5,574 bases of DNA from Thermoplasmata archaeon (lineage in GTDB: Archaea > Thermoplasmatota > Thermoplasmata > UBA10834): positions 2,645-8,218 of the forward strand of contig DUGQ01000242.1 in NCBI GenBank assembly GCA_013331315.1, read 5' to 3'. Below the pieces are notes generated by a model. That model was not told the DNA's origin and searched no databases. It worked only from the letters and a program-made list of their open reading frames with translations. Made by a program: the position numbers and the translations under genes. Below are positions 1 to 5,279 of the stretch, piece after piece (positions within the stretch are counted from its first letter, which is position 1; each line of letters begins with the position of its first letter).

Positions 1-318
1 GACCCGCGAATTCGCCATCGCCTTCGCGACCCACCTCAGGTCGAGGGAGAGATTGGTCAGGAGGACCAGTGGCTTGGACATGCACTCTTTGACCTTGACC
101 TTGTCCGGGTCCTTGCCCTCGGCGATCACCTTTGCGAGAACGTCCCTCTTGGTGATCACGCCATGGGCGTCGCTGCGACCCTTCCTCGGAACGAGGAGTG
201 TGTAGCAGTTCTTCTCTACCATCGTCCTGGCGGCCTCCATGACAGTGGCGTCAGACGATATCGTAGGGAGCTCGAAGGTCTTGACGACGTCTCTCAGCGT
301 GAGCCCGTCTATCTTCAT
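1..318 (-). CDS. CBS-domain pair protein, partial (3' end outside window)
   Basis: The first 106 codons of a minus-strand gene are present; the C-terminus lies beyond base 1. The protein begins MKIDGLTLRDVV. Its first CBS motif spans about residues 8-65: a conserved 'DATVMEAARTM' helix, the strand 'YTLLVP' and the signature 'GVITKRDVL'. A second CBS motif starts near residue 78 (KECMSKPLVL) and is cut off. CBS pairs (Bateman modules) usually bind adenosyl ligands and act as energy or ligand sensors in the cytoplasm; no ligand can be read here. The ATG at 318-316 overlaps the stop of the upstream gene as ATGA, and a GGAGG sequence (complement of 326-330) lies 7 nt before it, so the start is well supported and translation is probably coupled. 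The segment NLSLDLRWVAKAMAN closely matches NLDLDVRWVARKMAN in the upstream protein, pointing to tandem duplication. Confidence 0.85.
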   Translation of the reverse strand, partial: MKIDGLTLRDVVKTFELPTISSDATVMEAARTMVEKNCYTLLVPRKGRSDAHGVITKRDVLAKVIAEGKDPDKVKVKECMSKPLVLLTNLSLDLRWVAKAMANSRV

Positions 319-734
319 TCCCTCGCCTCCTTCGCGTGCTTCTTGACTCCCTTAGCCGCCACGGCCTTGACCACGTCGATGTCCGATACCGACCCCTGGA
401 AGTTCTCGCGGTCGAAAACCATGACCTTCGACACACCCTCGTTGGCCATCTTGCGGGCTACCCATCGTACGTCGAGGTCGAGGTTGTTCATGACAACGAC
501 AGGCTTTCTCGCGCAAGACAGCGCAGGCGCCTCGGTCAGGTCGCTACCGTTGGCTATCGGCCCCACCACGATGTCCCAGCGCGTTATCATGCCGTACGCG
601 TCGTCGATCCCGGTCCTGTCCACGATAACGTAGTCCGTCTTGTTCTCCGCCATCGCGACCAATGCGTCCGCAACGGTAGCGTCTGGCGGAATTCTCACCG
701 GCTGCGAGCCACTGATGATGTCCCTAAGCTCCAT
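315..734 (-). CDS. CBS-domain pair protein, 139 aa
   Basis: A compact protein made of little besides two CBS motifs. The first covers about residues 1-60 (MELRDIISGSQPVRI, DATVADALVAM, then GMITRWDIVV). The second covers about 70-125 (SCARKPVVVMNNLDLD, then VMVFDRENFQGSVSDIDVV). A Lys-rich tail ends the chain. The family role is ligand sensing or regulation of a partner, commonly through adenine nucleotides; no attached enzyme, DNA-binding or membrane domain is visible. I place the start at the ATG at 734-732, because a GGAGGT sequence (complement of 738-743) precedes it and the CBS fold starts at once. The open frame continues to 1028 but that part is antisense to the next gene and looks non-coding. 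It heads a two-gene unit with its paralogue through a 4-nt ATGA overlap. A TATA-like element at 784-791 would give a short leader that includes the ribosome site. Confidence 0.88.
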   Translation of the reverse strand: MELRDIISGSQPVRIPPDATVADALVAMAENKTDYVIVDRTGIDDAYGMITRWDIVVGPIANGSDLTEAPALSCARKPVVVMNNLDLDVRWVARKMANEGVSKVMVFDRENFQGSVSDIDVVKAVAAKGVKKHAKEARE

Positions 735-887
735 GTGACCTCCCCCCGACCCGGATATGGTTAACATTGAGAATGAATGACACGATATAAGTACATTCCC
801 GGCGAGCTCACGGCGCTTGGCCAGCGGAAGGCCGTTTTGTCGCGTCGGGAGAATAGTAAAATACAGCCCGAAGACAATGACTCGAGG
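735..887. promoter_or_regulatory. Divergent promoter region between CBS pair and acyl-CoA synthetase
   Basis: This 153-bp gap separates two divergent genes. Reading minus, ACTTATATC (complement of about 784-792) is TATA-like. It would start RNA near 760, leaving a leader of roughly 25 nt carrying GGAGGT (complement of 738-743) ahead of the CBS gene. Reading plus, TAGTAAAATAC (about 854-864) is centred about 29 nt before the ATG at 888, which fits a leaderless transcript; there is no good ribosome site before that ATG. Promoter calls are by eye from archaeal TATA spacing and were not tested. Confidence 0.5.
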
Positions 888-2279
888 ATGACCGAGGACC
901 TCAGGCGGCTTCTCACTCCGAGATCCATCGCGGTCGTGGGAGCTTCGGCGAAACCGGGGAAGATCGGGCATGTCGTTCTCTCGAACCTCCTCTCCGGGGA
1001 CTTCGCCATCTACCCGATCAACCCACACGAGACCGAGATACTGGGGTTGAGATGCTATCCCTCACTGAAGGATGTCCCGGGTCCCATCGATCTCGCGCTC
1101 ATCGTACTCCCCGCCGGGCAGACCGTCGAGGTCGTCCGCGAGGCCGTGGACGCGGGAGTGGGCGCGGTGATAGTCACCTCCTCGGGCTTCGGCGAATCGG
1201 GCCAGGAAGGCCGTTCTCTTCAGGAGTCCCTTGTCGCTGCCTTGAGAGGGTCGAACACGCGGCTCCTCGGACCCAACACGATGGGCCTGATGATACCCGG
1301 GCTAGGCCTGGACACCTTCATCATATCGACTGACCGGAGTCCTCGGCCCGGCGAAGGCTCGATAGCCATCGTCTCCCAGAGCGGAGCAGTCGCGGTCTCG
1401 TGCCTTGAGAAGGCCGAGGCATCGGGCGTGGGAATCTCCGCCTGTGTGTGCCTGGGTAACAAGGCCGACATAGACGAGACGGACATCATACGTCACTTCG
1501 CGGCCGACGCAAAGACCAGATGCATAGCTCTCTATCTTGAGTCATTCTCCGACGGCCCCTCGTTCCTCGAGGCGGTCCGCAGAATCACTGTCGATAAGCC
1601 CGTCGTCATGCTGAAGGCTGGCGCCACCCCGGCCGGGTCCAGGGCCGCGGCATCCCACACGGGTGCGATTGCCTCGGCTTCTGACTTCGTGGTCGACGGG
1701 GCCCTCCGTCAGGCAGGGGTCGTGCGCGTCCGCGACGAGGAGGAGCTCTTGGACGTCGCGAGAGCCCTTTCGGTGATCGACCATGTTCCCGGAGACCGAG
1801 TCTGCGTGGTCGCGAGTGCTGGCGGGTTCGGCGTCATAGCCTCTGACCTCGTCGAGTCCACGACCCGAGGCTGGGACCTGCGGATGGCCGTGCTGAGCGA
1901 AAACTCGCGGACGGCTCTCCAGGGGGTAATCCCAGGCTTCTCCTCCGCGCAGAACCCGGTCGACTTGACGGCCGAGGTATCCGACGACATGTACGACCGG
2001 GTACTGGGGATACTCAAGGCCGATCCAGGTGTTGATTCGATAATGATGTCGCTGGAACTTCAACCTCCCAGCGTGACCGATTCCTTGTTGGACGTAGCCA
2101 GCAGGCACTCGGGCTCTCCCGGTCCTCAGATCGTGATAAGCCTGTTCGCGAGGAATCAGTCCGCGGTGATACGTGACCTCTCTGTAAGAGGCCTGGTGGC
2201 TTACCCCACCATACACAGGAGCATAAGGGCGATCGCTGCATTGTCAGAAAGAGGGGCGTACCTGCGAAGATACAGGTAG
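888..2279 (+). CDS. Acetyl-CoA synthetase (ADP-forming) alpha subunit-like, NDP-forming acyl-CoA synthetase, 463 aa
   Basis: The family converts an acyl-CoA plus ADP and phosphate to the acid, CoA and ATP in the cytoplasm, a main substrate-level phosphorylation step in many archaea. An N-terminal CoA-binding Rossmann domain (about 1-130) contains PRSIAVVGAS at 11-20 and YPINP at 42-46. Succinyl-CoA-ligase-like flavodoxin domains follow (about 150-450), with SIAIVSQSGAVAV at 158-170. His257 in ASHTGA is the expected phosphorylated histidine, and Glu218 in YLESF matches the family's conserved glutamate. The chain closes with the usual C-terminal helix (SIRAIAALSERG). Length matches free alpha subunits; fused forms run to about 700 residues. 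I chose the ATG at 888 because homology starts at once and a TATA-like box lies about 29 nt upstream; the frame is open back to 777, but those 37 residues look unlike protein and cover the promoter. No beta (ATP-grasp) gene is in view, so the acyl substrate and partner are unknown. Confidence 0.9.
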   Translation: MTEDLRRLLTPRSIAVVGASAKPGKIGHVVLSNLLSGDFAIYPINPHETEILGLRCYPSLKDVPGPIDLALIVLPAGQTVEVVREAVDAGVGAVIVTSSGFGESGQEGRSLQESLVAALRGSNTRLLGPNTMGLMIPGLGLDTFIISTDRSPRPGEGSIAIVSQSGAVAVSCLEKAEASGVGISACVCLGNKADIDETDIIRHFAADAKTRCIALYLESFSDGPSFLEAVRRITVDKPVVMLKAGATPAGSRAAASHTGAIASASDFVVDGALRQAGVVRVRDEEELLDVARALSVIDHVPGDRVCVVASAGGFGVIASDLVESTTRGWDLRMAVLSENSRTALQGVIPGFSSAQNPVDLTAEVSDDMYDRVLGILKADPGVDSIMMSLELQPPSVTDSLLDVASRHSGSPGPQIVISLFARNQSAVIRDLSVRGLVAYPTIHRSIRAIAALSERGAYLRRYR

Positions 2280-2294
2280 CGAGAGGAGGGGGCT

Positions 2295-2341
2295 GAGAGT
2301 CCCGTTCCCTGGCGTCTCCTTCGTGGGAACGGAAATCTCTC
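2295..2341. terminator. Hairpin between convergent genes, possible transcription end site
   Basis: CCGTTCCC (2302-2309) and GGGAACGG (2325-2332) form a perfect 8-bp stem with a 15-nt loop. An outer GAGAG/CTCTC pair (2295-2299 with 2337-2341) extends it after a small internal loop. It lies 15 bp after the acyl-CoA synthetase stop and 28 bp past the stop of the opposing zinc-ribbon gene, so it could serve either strand. Archaeal termination usually depends on T-runs more than hairpins. Here there is only TTTT at 2362-2365 on the plus strand, so the terminator role is a guess while the hairpin is certain. Confidence 0.35.
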
Positions 2342-2369
2342 CCACACGGGTTTCAAAGGCGTTTTCCGC

Positions 2370-2519
2370 TTATCCGCCGATTCTGAAGACCTTTGTGCCG
2401 CACTTCGGGCACGAGCCCTTCGTGGCAGGCTTCCCATTCTTCAGCTTGACCTTCTTCGCGTCCTTCATCTCGACAGACTTCTTGCACTTTACACAGTAGG
2501 CCTTGACCAAGTATCCCAC
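2370..2519 (-). CDS. Small zinc-ribbon protein, DUF5679 type, 49 aa
   Basis: A short cytoplasmic protein made of one zinc ribbon: CVKC (Cys9, Cys12) and CPKC (Cys37, Cys40), separated by a Lys-rich strand region (AKKVKLKNGKPATKG) and followed by GTKVFRI. This layout matches the archaeal DUF5679 family, which resembles zinc ribbons found at the C-terminus of topoisomerases; its function is unknown, and nucleic acid contact is only a guess from the basic surface. The frame is open further upstream to 2588, but that extension does not look like the family. I choose the GTG at 2519-2517, which gives MGYLVKAYC, because TTTATATT (complement of about 2542-2549) is centred about 26 nt upstream, as expected for a leaderless start. 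A TTG at 2510 (MVKAYC, 46 aa) is the alternative. It converges on the acyl-CoA synthetase gene. Confidence 0.82.
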   Translation of the reverse strand: MGYLVKAYCVKCKKSVEMKDAKKVKLKNGKPATKGSCPKCGTKVFRIGG

Positions 2520-2539
2520 CGCTCCTGAATCGCAATGGG

Positions 2540-2551
2540 TAATATAAATTA
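2540..2551. promoter_or_regulatory. TATA-like element, near-symmetric, facing both ways
   Basis: TAATATAAATTA reads as a TATA-like box on both strands. Its centre, about 2545, is about 26 nt from the GTG of the zinc-ribbon gene (2519, minus). It is also about 26-27 nt from a GTG at 2572 (plus) and from the probable 5' end of the candidate structured RNA. A single element could therefore drive both directions. The minus assignment is better supported because that gene is recognisable. Confidence 0.5.
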
Positions 2552-2571
2552 GCATCTCGTGCTGGAGCGGC

Positions 2572-2946
2572 GTGGCCGGGGGGGGCACGTTCCTCCTTCT
2601 TGGACGGGAAAGTGCTCAGTTTGAGCAGGCCAGGCACCAAAAACAGATGATTGAAAGGGTTTTAACCCGGGAAACCCGGGTGCTGGAGTCTAAGGTGGCC
2701 GACGATGTTAGTCAATCCCCCCTCGATCCAAAGGGATTAGATCCTTCGTCTGCCGATCACGTGGCTTCTCAGGGCTGTCCGCTTACTCATCGGAACGCCC
2801 TGGAGAGCGTTTTCCAGCTGGATTTGCCTTGTTGCGTGGTATATCCTACTCGGTCTCACTCATTACACCTCCTCAAAACTGAAGCTCTAGCGTCTTCCGC
2901 GTTTGAGGCGAAATTCGCTAGATACTCAATCGCGAGCTCGCGCTGA
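2572..2946 (+). CDS. Doubtful orphan ORF, 124 aa, leaderless GTG start
   Basis: A 124-codon frame covers the same bases as the candidate structured RNA. Its GTG start lies about 26-27 nt downstream of the TATA-like element, exactly where a leaderless gene would begin, which is why it is listed. The product starts MAGGGTFLLLG, is rich in Ser, Ala and Leu, and has no recognisable domain, signal peptide or membrane segment. Two adjacent cysteines near residue 86 (LPCCVVYP) are the only notable residues. G or C at third positions is much less frequent than in the neighbouring genes, whose codons almost always end in G or C, which argues against coding. It could be an orphan or transferred gene, but chance is more likely. 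Confidence 0.15.
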   Translation: MAGGGTFLLLGRESAQFEQARHQKQMIERVLTRETRVLESKVADDVSQSPLDPKGLDPSSADHVASQGCPLTHRNALESVFQLDLPCCVVYPTRSHSLHLLKTEALASSAFEAKFARYSIASSR

Positions 2947-2963
2947 CCCCGGATCGATCGGGG
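2572..2963 (+). ncRNA. Candidate structured RNA of unknown family
   Basis: No known RNA family or protein could be matched. What can be seen is a run of nested inverted repeats: TGCTCA/TGAGCA (2613-2618, 2622-2627); ACCCGGG-AAA-CCCGGGT (2665-2681), preceded by GGGTT/AACCC (2657-2668); GGC-GACGA with TCGTC-GCC (2697-2705, 2746-2754) enclosing AATCCC/GGGATT (2714-2719, 2733-2738); CAGGGC/GCCCTG (2770-2775, 2797-2802) enclosing TCCG/CGGA; GGAT-TGCC with GGTA-ATCC (2820-2828, 2838-2846); TCTAGCG/CGCTAGA (2886-2892, 2916-2922); and CCCCG/CGGGG (2947-2951, 2959-2963). Pairs 2696:2755, 2766:2807 and 2826:2840 are G-U on the plus strand but A-C on the minus, while 2713:2739 is the reverse, so plus is favoured. 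A TATA-like box at 2540-2551 is correctly placed for a start near 2572. RNase P, SRP, 5S rRNA and tRNA signatures were sought and not found. Boundaries are approximate. Confidence 0.35.
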
Positions 2964-3285
2964 AAGAACCCTTCGCACGAATCCTCAGCGCGTTCATTGC
3001 GATCGATTCTACTCTTAATGCTATGATGTATAAGACGCTTTTGGCGGTACCGTTCGGGTAGATTTCATGATTATTATAATAACTCATGTTTGATTCTTGA
3101 CCTCTCCGTTTTCTGCCGGAGTCAGCGTCTCGGCGGTCATTGCTGGCCACAAATGTACATAACAGAGTTTGTATAATTTATCTTATATATTGCATAGAAT
3201 ATAAATGCGCAATAATGTAAATGAGCTGCGTTACGAAAACAGCCAAGCGACTCTGAATTCCGTAGAGCCCGCACGGTAGCCCGGC
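2964..3285. other. AT-rich intergenic region with TATA-like clusters, no firm gene
   Basis: Composition changes here. Bases 3155-3230 are strongly AT-rich and contain several TATA-like runs, for example TATAATTTAT at 3171-3180 and AATATAAAT at 3198-3206. Reading minus, a frame starts at a GTG at 3150, about 25 nt past TATAATTTA, and ends at 2926 (74 aa); an internal ATG at 3087 gives 53 aa beginning MSYYNNHEIYPNG. Neither resembles a known protein and both use more A/T-ending codons than the real genes. The stretch may hold promoters reading leftward into the structured block, or be remnant sequence. From 3231 to 3285 I see nothing identifiable. Confidence 0.4.
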
Positions 3286-3429
3286 CTACCCCGTCAAGGC
3301 GAGCATTATCGCTATCGCTACGAACGCCGCGATTATCACCAGAAACAGGAAGACGACCGCCTTGCGCTGTATCATGTCAGCGACAAGCATCACGTACTCA
3401 CGACTTATCTCTTTCGCGAGCGCGGGCAC
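3286..3429 (-). CDS. Small single-pass membrane protein, 47 aa
   Basis: I do not recognise a family. The frame runs from a GTG at 3429-3427 to a TAG at 3288-3286, with an in-frame TAG just two codons before the GTG, so the start cannot lie further upstream. Residues 1-23 are charged and amphipathic (PALAKEISREYVMLVADMIQ, then RK). Residues 24-45 are an uninterrupted hydrophobic helix (VVFLFLVIIAAFVAIAIMLA), followed by LTG and the stop. This is a tail-anchor layout: basic residues before the helix suggest the N-terminal part stays in the cytoplasm. G/C-ending codons match the real genes nearby. There is no ribosome site, but a TATA-like element centred near 3452 is about 23 nt upstream, fitting a leaderless transcript. 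It diverges from the winged-helix/TerB gene across 47 bp, so the two may be co-regulated. Its role is unknown; membrane anchoring of a partner is one possibility. Confidence 0.65.
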   Translation of the reverse strand: MPALAKEISREYVMLVADMIQRKAVVFLFLVIIAAFVAIAIMLALTG

Positions 3430-3443
3430 TCTCTAGCTGAGAG

Positions 3444-3457
3444 AATTAGAAATATCC
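3444..3457. promoter_or_regulatory. Shared TATA-like element between divergent genes
   Basis: AATTAGAAATATCC is the only AT-rich segment in the 47-bp gap. Its centre, about 3452, is 25 nt from the GTG at 3477 (plus) and about 23 nt from the GTG at 3429 (minus). Both distances fit the usual archaeal spacing between TATA box and transcription start, giving leaderless transcripts on both sides. The flanking CTCTCAGCTAGAGAG-type repeat (reverse-complement reading of 3431-3443: CTCTAGCTGAGAG) is an imperfect palindrome that could bind a regulator, perhaps the winged-helix protein itself; that last point is inference. Confidence 0.45.
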
Positions 3458-3476
3458 CTAAGAGCATTCCAGCCGT

Positions 3477-4337
3477 GTGGGAGTCGGGAAACTAGCATCG
3501 TTGACGAGCAAGGACAGGATACTGCTCTACCTCACGGACTACCAGAGGATGGAGGACCGCTACGAACTTCCTTCGGACCTCACCCAGGAATCCATAGCCG
3601 AGGCGACCGGGATACAGAGGAAGCACCTGCCACAGTACCTGAAGGACCTCATCGCGGACGGGCTCGTGGTCCAGAGAAAGGCCCACATAAAGGGCATGAA
3701 GCAGCGGATGAACGGCTACTACCTGTCCGGGTCAGGATTCTCCAAGGCGACCGAGATAAGGGACGGGGTCGGGGCGACCGTGGTGCAGGTGCTGAAGGGC
3801 GAGACGGTCGTCGAGATGAAGGTATCCGACATAGACGAGGCGACATCCGTCCACATAACATACTGTGACATAGTCACCGAAGCGCTGAAGAGGGGCGAGC
3901 TCAAGATGGAGTCCCTCGAGGCGATCGAATCCGAACGGATCGACGACCTGCAGAAGAAGGACGAGGCGACGGAGGCCTATCGGCGCGCCCTCGTGACCGC
4001 GTGGAGGGACGGGAAGGTCACCTCCACCGAGAGGTTCCTGATCGAGGAGCTGCGGACTATACTGAAGATCTCGGAGGAGCAGCACCGGTGCCTGGAGTGC
4101 GAGATACTTAAGAAGCTGGCGGAAGACCATATGGGCTTCCTCAGGATATACGGCGGCGTGTTGGAGATAGCCCTCACGGACGGCCATCTCGACGGCCCGG
4201 AAGTGCATATACTTGACAAGCTCAGGAAGATGTTGAGGATATCACGCCGAGAACACGACGGGCTCGTGAGGGAGATCACGCACGAGCTATTCGGCCCGCC
4301 TGGCGAGGTCGACGAGGACACGATACTGGCTGACTGA
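3477..4337 (+). CDS. Winged-helix protein with two TerB-like repeats, 286 aa
   Basis: The N-terminus (about 10-84) is a winged helix-turn-helix: helix 1 SKDRILLYLTDY, the turn LTQESIAEATGIQRKHLPQYLKDL at about 35-58, then wing residues LVVQRKAH and MNGYYLS. A short beta-rich linker (about 100-135) and a charged helix (about 136-166) follow. The C-terminus holds two copies of a TerB-like helical unit, about 168-211 and 224-267, sharing the pattern Y..xL..A..DG....E...L..LR..L.IS...H..L..EI. TerB-type domains are linked to metal or stress responses, often at membranes, but no metal site is certain; the paired acidic residues after each DG are candidates. No signal peptide or membrane helix is present. 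The GTG at 3477 is placed about 25 nt after a TATA-like box; a TTG at 3501 is an alternative start. Likely a DNA-binding regulator, possibly autoregulated. It ends 3 bp before the opposing asparaginase stop. Confidence 0.82.
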   Translation: MGVGKLASLTSKDRILLYLTDYQRMEDRYELPSDLTQESIAEATGIQRKHLPQYLKDLIADGLVVQRKAHIKGMKQRMNGYYLSGSGFSKATEIRDGVGATVVQVLKGETVVEMKVSDIDEATSVHITYCDIVTEALKRGELKMESLEAIESERIDDLQKKDEATEAYRRALVTAWRDGKVTSTERFLIEELRTILKISEEQHRCLECEILKKLAEDHMGFLRIYGGVLEIALTDGHLDGPEVHILDKLRKMLRISRREHDGLVREITHELFGPPGEVDEDTILAD

Positions 4338-4340
4338 GAC

Positions 4341-5246
4341 TCATAGAGATATAGCGACTCTTCTCTGGCCGGTCGGCCCCTCGATGAACGCGAAAGCCAT
4401 TCGGGGCGTGTTGTGATTGTATCCGATTCTCCCTTCGGCGTCGACCATTATCAGGCCACCAAGCCCGTCAACCCTCTCCTTCATCATCTGCACGGCGGAT
4501 TCGCTGGCGTCCATCGCGCTCCCGCTGGACCTGAGGAGATCGATTGCCGACTTCGAGAGGAGCACCGCCATTATCTTCTCCCCCCAGCCAGTGGCCGACG
4601 CGGCGCCGACTCTGCCGTCCGCGTAGGCGCCGCTGCCTATCAAAGGGGAGTCCCCCACCCTGCCGGCCAGCTTCCGTGGGATCCCGCCAGTAGAAGTCGC
4701 AGCCGCGACGCGTCCTTCGGAGTCAACCGCGCAGGCTCCGACGGTCTCGCGCCTACCCTCGAAGACCTCCCGCGTCCTCATGACTCCAGTCTTCAAGAAC
4801 TCGTGGTAGTCCTCCAGCTGACGACCGACGAGAAGGTCTTCCTCCGAGCACCTCTCGAAACCGTTCGCCAGTGCGAATCTGAGGGCGCCCTCTCCGACAA
4901 GCATCGAGAACGGGGTCTTCGTCATGACCTCCCTCGCCACCCTTATGGGGTTCCGAACGCACTGGAGAGCCGCCACCGCCCCTGATTTGAGCGTCTCGCC
5001 GTCCATGACAATCGCGTCTAACTCGACCTGGCCCGCCTGGTTCAGGTACGAGCCCCTACCCGCGTCGAAGACGGGGTCGTCCTCCATGACCGCGACGGCC
5101 TCCACCACGGCCTGCACGGCCGACGCGCCCCGGGACAGCTCGTCGAACCCTTTCTCAACAGCCTGTCTGCAGCCTTCAAGATTGGCCTCGACGAGATCGT
5201 TCGGGATGTCCCATGCACCCCCGTGAACGATGATGGAGGGTTTCAT
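4341..5246 (-). CDS. Isoaspartyl peptidase / plant-type L-asparaginase, Ntn-hydrolase, 301 aa
   Basis: A cytoplasmic Ntn-hydrolase that removes isoaspartyl residues from damaged peptides and hydrolyses L-asparagine to aspartate and ammonia. Family landmarks occur in order: HGGAW (8-12), DAGRGSYLN (61-69), DAIVMDG (77-83), the cleavage and nucleophile site ETVGACAVD (167-175) with Thr168, ATSTGG (183-188), RVGDSPLIGSGAYAD (196-210) and ATGWGE (218-223). Self-cleavage before Thr168 would give an alpha chain of 167 residues and a beta chain of 134 that begins with the catalytic threonine. Length is typical of the family. The ATG at 5246 is directly followed by the first beta strand. TTTATG (complement of about 5272-5277) is centred about 28 nt upstream and no ribosome site is present, so a leaderless transcript is likely despite the same-strand EF-like gene only 33 bp upstream. 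Which substrate it prefers cannot be told from sequence. Confidence 0.92.
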   Translation of the reverse strand: MKPSIIVHGGAWDIPNDLVEANLEGCRQAVEKGFDELSRGASAVQAVVEAVAVMEDDPVFDAGRGSYLNQAGQVELDAIVMDGETLKSGAVAALQCVRNPIRVAREVMTKTPFSMLVGEGALRFALANGFERCSEEDLLVGRQLEDYHEFLKTGVMRTREVFEGRRETVGACAVDSEGRVAAATSTGGIPRKLAGRVGDSPLIGSGAYADGRVGAASATGWGEKIMAVLLSKSAIDLLRSSGSAMDASESAVQMMKERVDGLGGLIMVDAEGRIGYNHNTPRMAFAFIEGPTGQRRVAISL

Positions 5247-5279
5247 GCAGGGGATAACCCACGACTCTGTTCATAAAGG

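Noticed and set aside
163..764. Plus-strand frames antisense to the two CBS genes
   Set aside because: Their translations are Arg/Ser-rich and unlike any family, while the minus strand encodes clear CBS motifs with ribosome sites.
777..887. N-terminal extension of 37 residues on the acyl-CoA synthetase subunit
   Set aside because: Family similarity begins at the ATG at 888, and the extension covers a TATA-like box placed about 29 nt before it.
1542..2216. Long minus-strand frame (224 codons) antisense to the acyl-CoA synthetase gene
   Set aside because: It lies wholly within a well-supported gene on the other strand, its translation has no recognisable domain, and such antisense frames are common in GC-rich coding DNA.
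2855..2872. Minus-strand GAGGAGGTG followed by ATG, looking like a strong ribosome site
   Set aside because: The frame encodes only five residues (MSETE) before a stop, so no gene follows.
2643..2882. Box C/D guide RNA suggested by GATGATT near 2646 and CTGA at 2879-2882
   Set aside because: The C box is imperfect, the boxes are over 200 nt apart, and no C'/D' pair with suitable spacing is present.
2572..2963. RNase P RNA, SRP RNA, 5S rRNA or tRNA
   Set aside because: A GGGAAAGTGCTC segment at 2606-2617 resembles part of the RNase P core but lacks the rest of it and its 3' partner. The SRP GGAAG/AGCAG loop is absent. The CCCGGG hairpin resembles only a fragment of 5S rRNA. No T-arm motif fits a tRNA.
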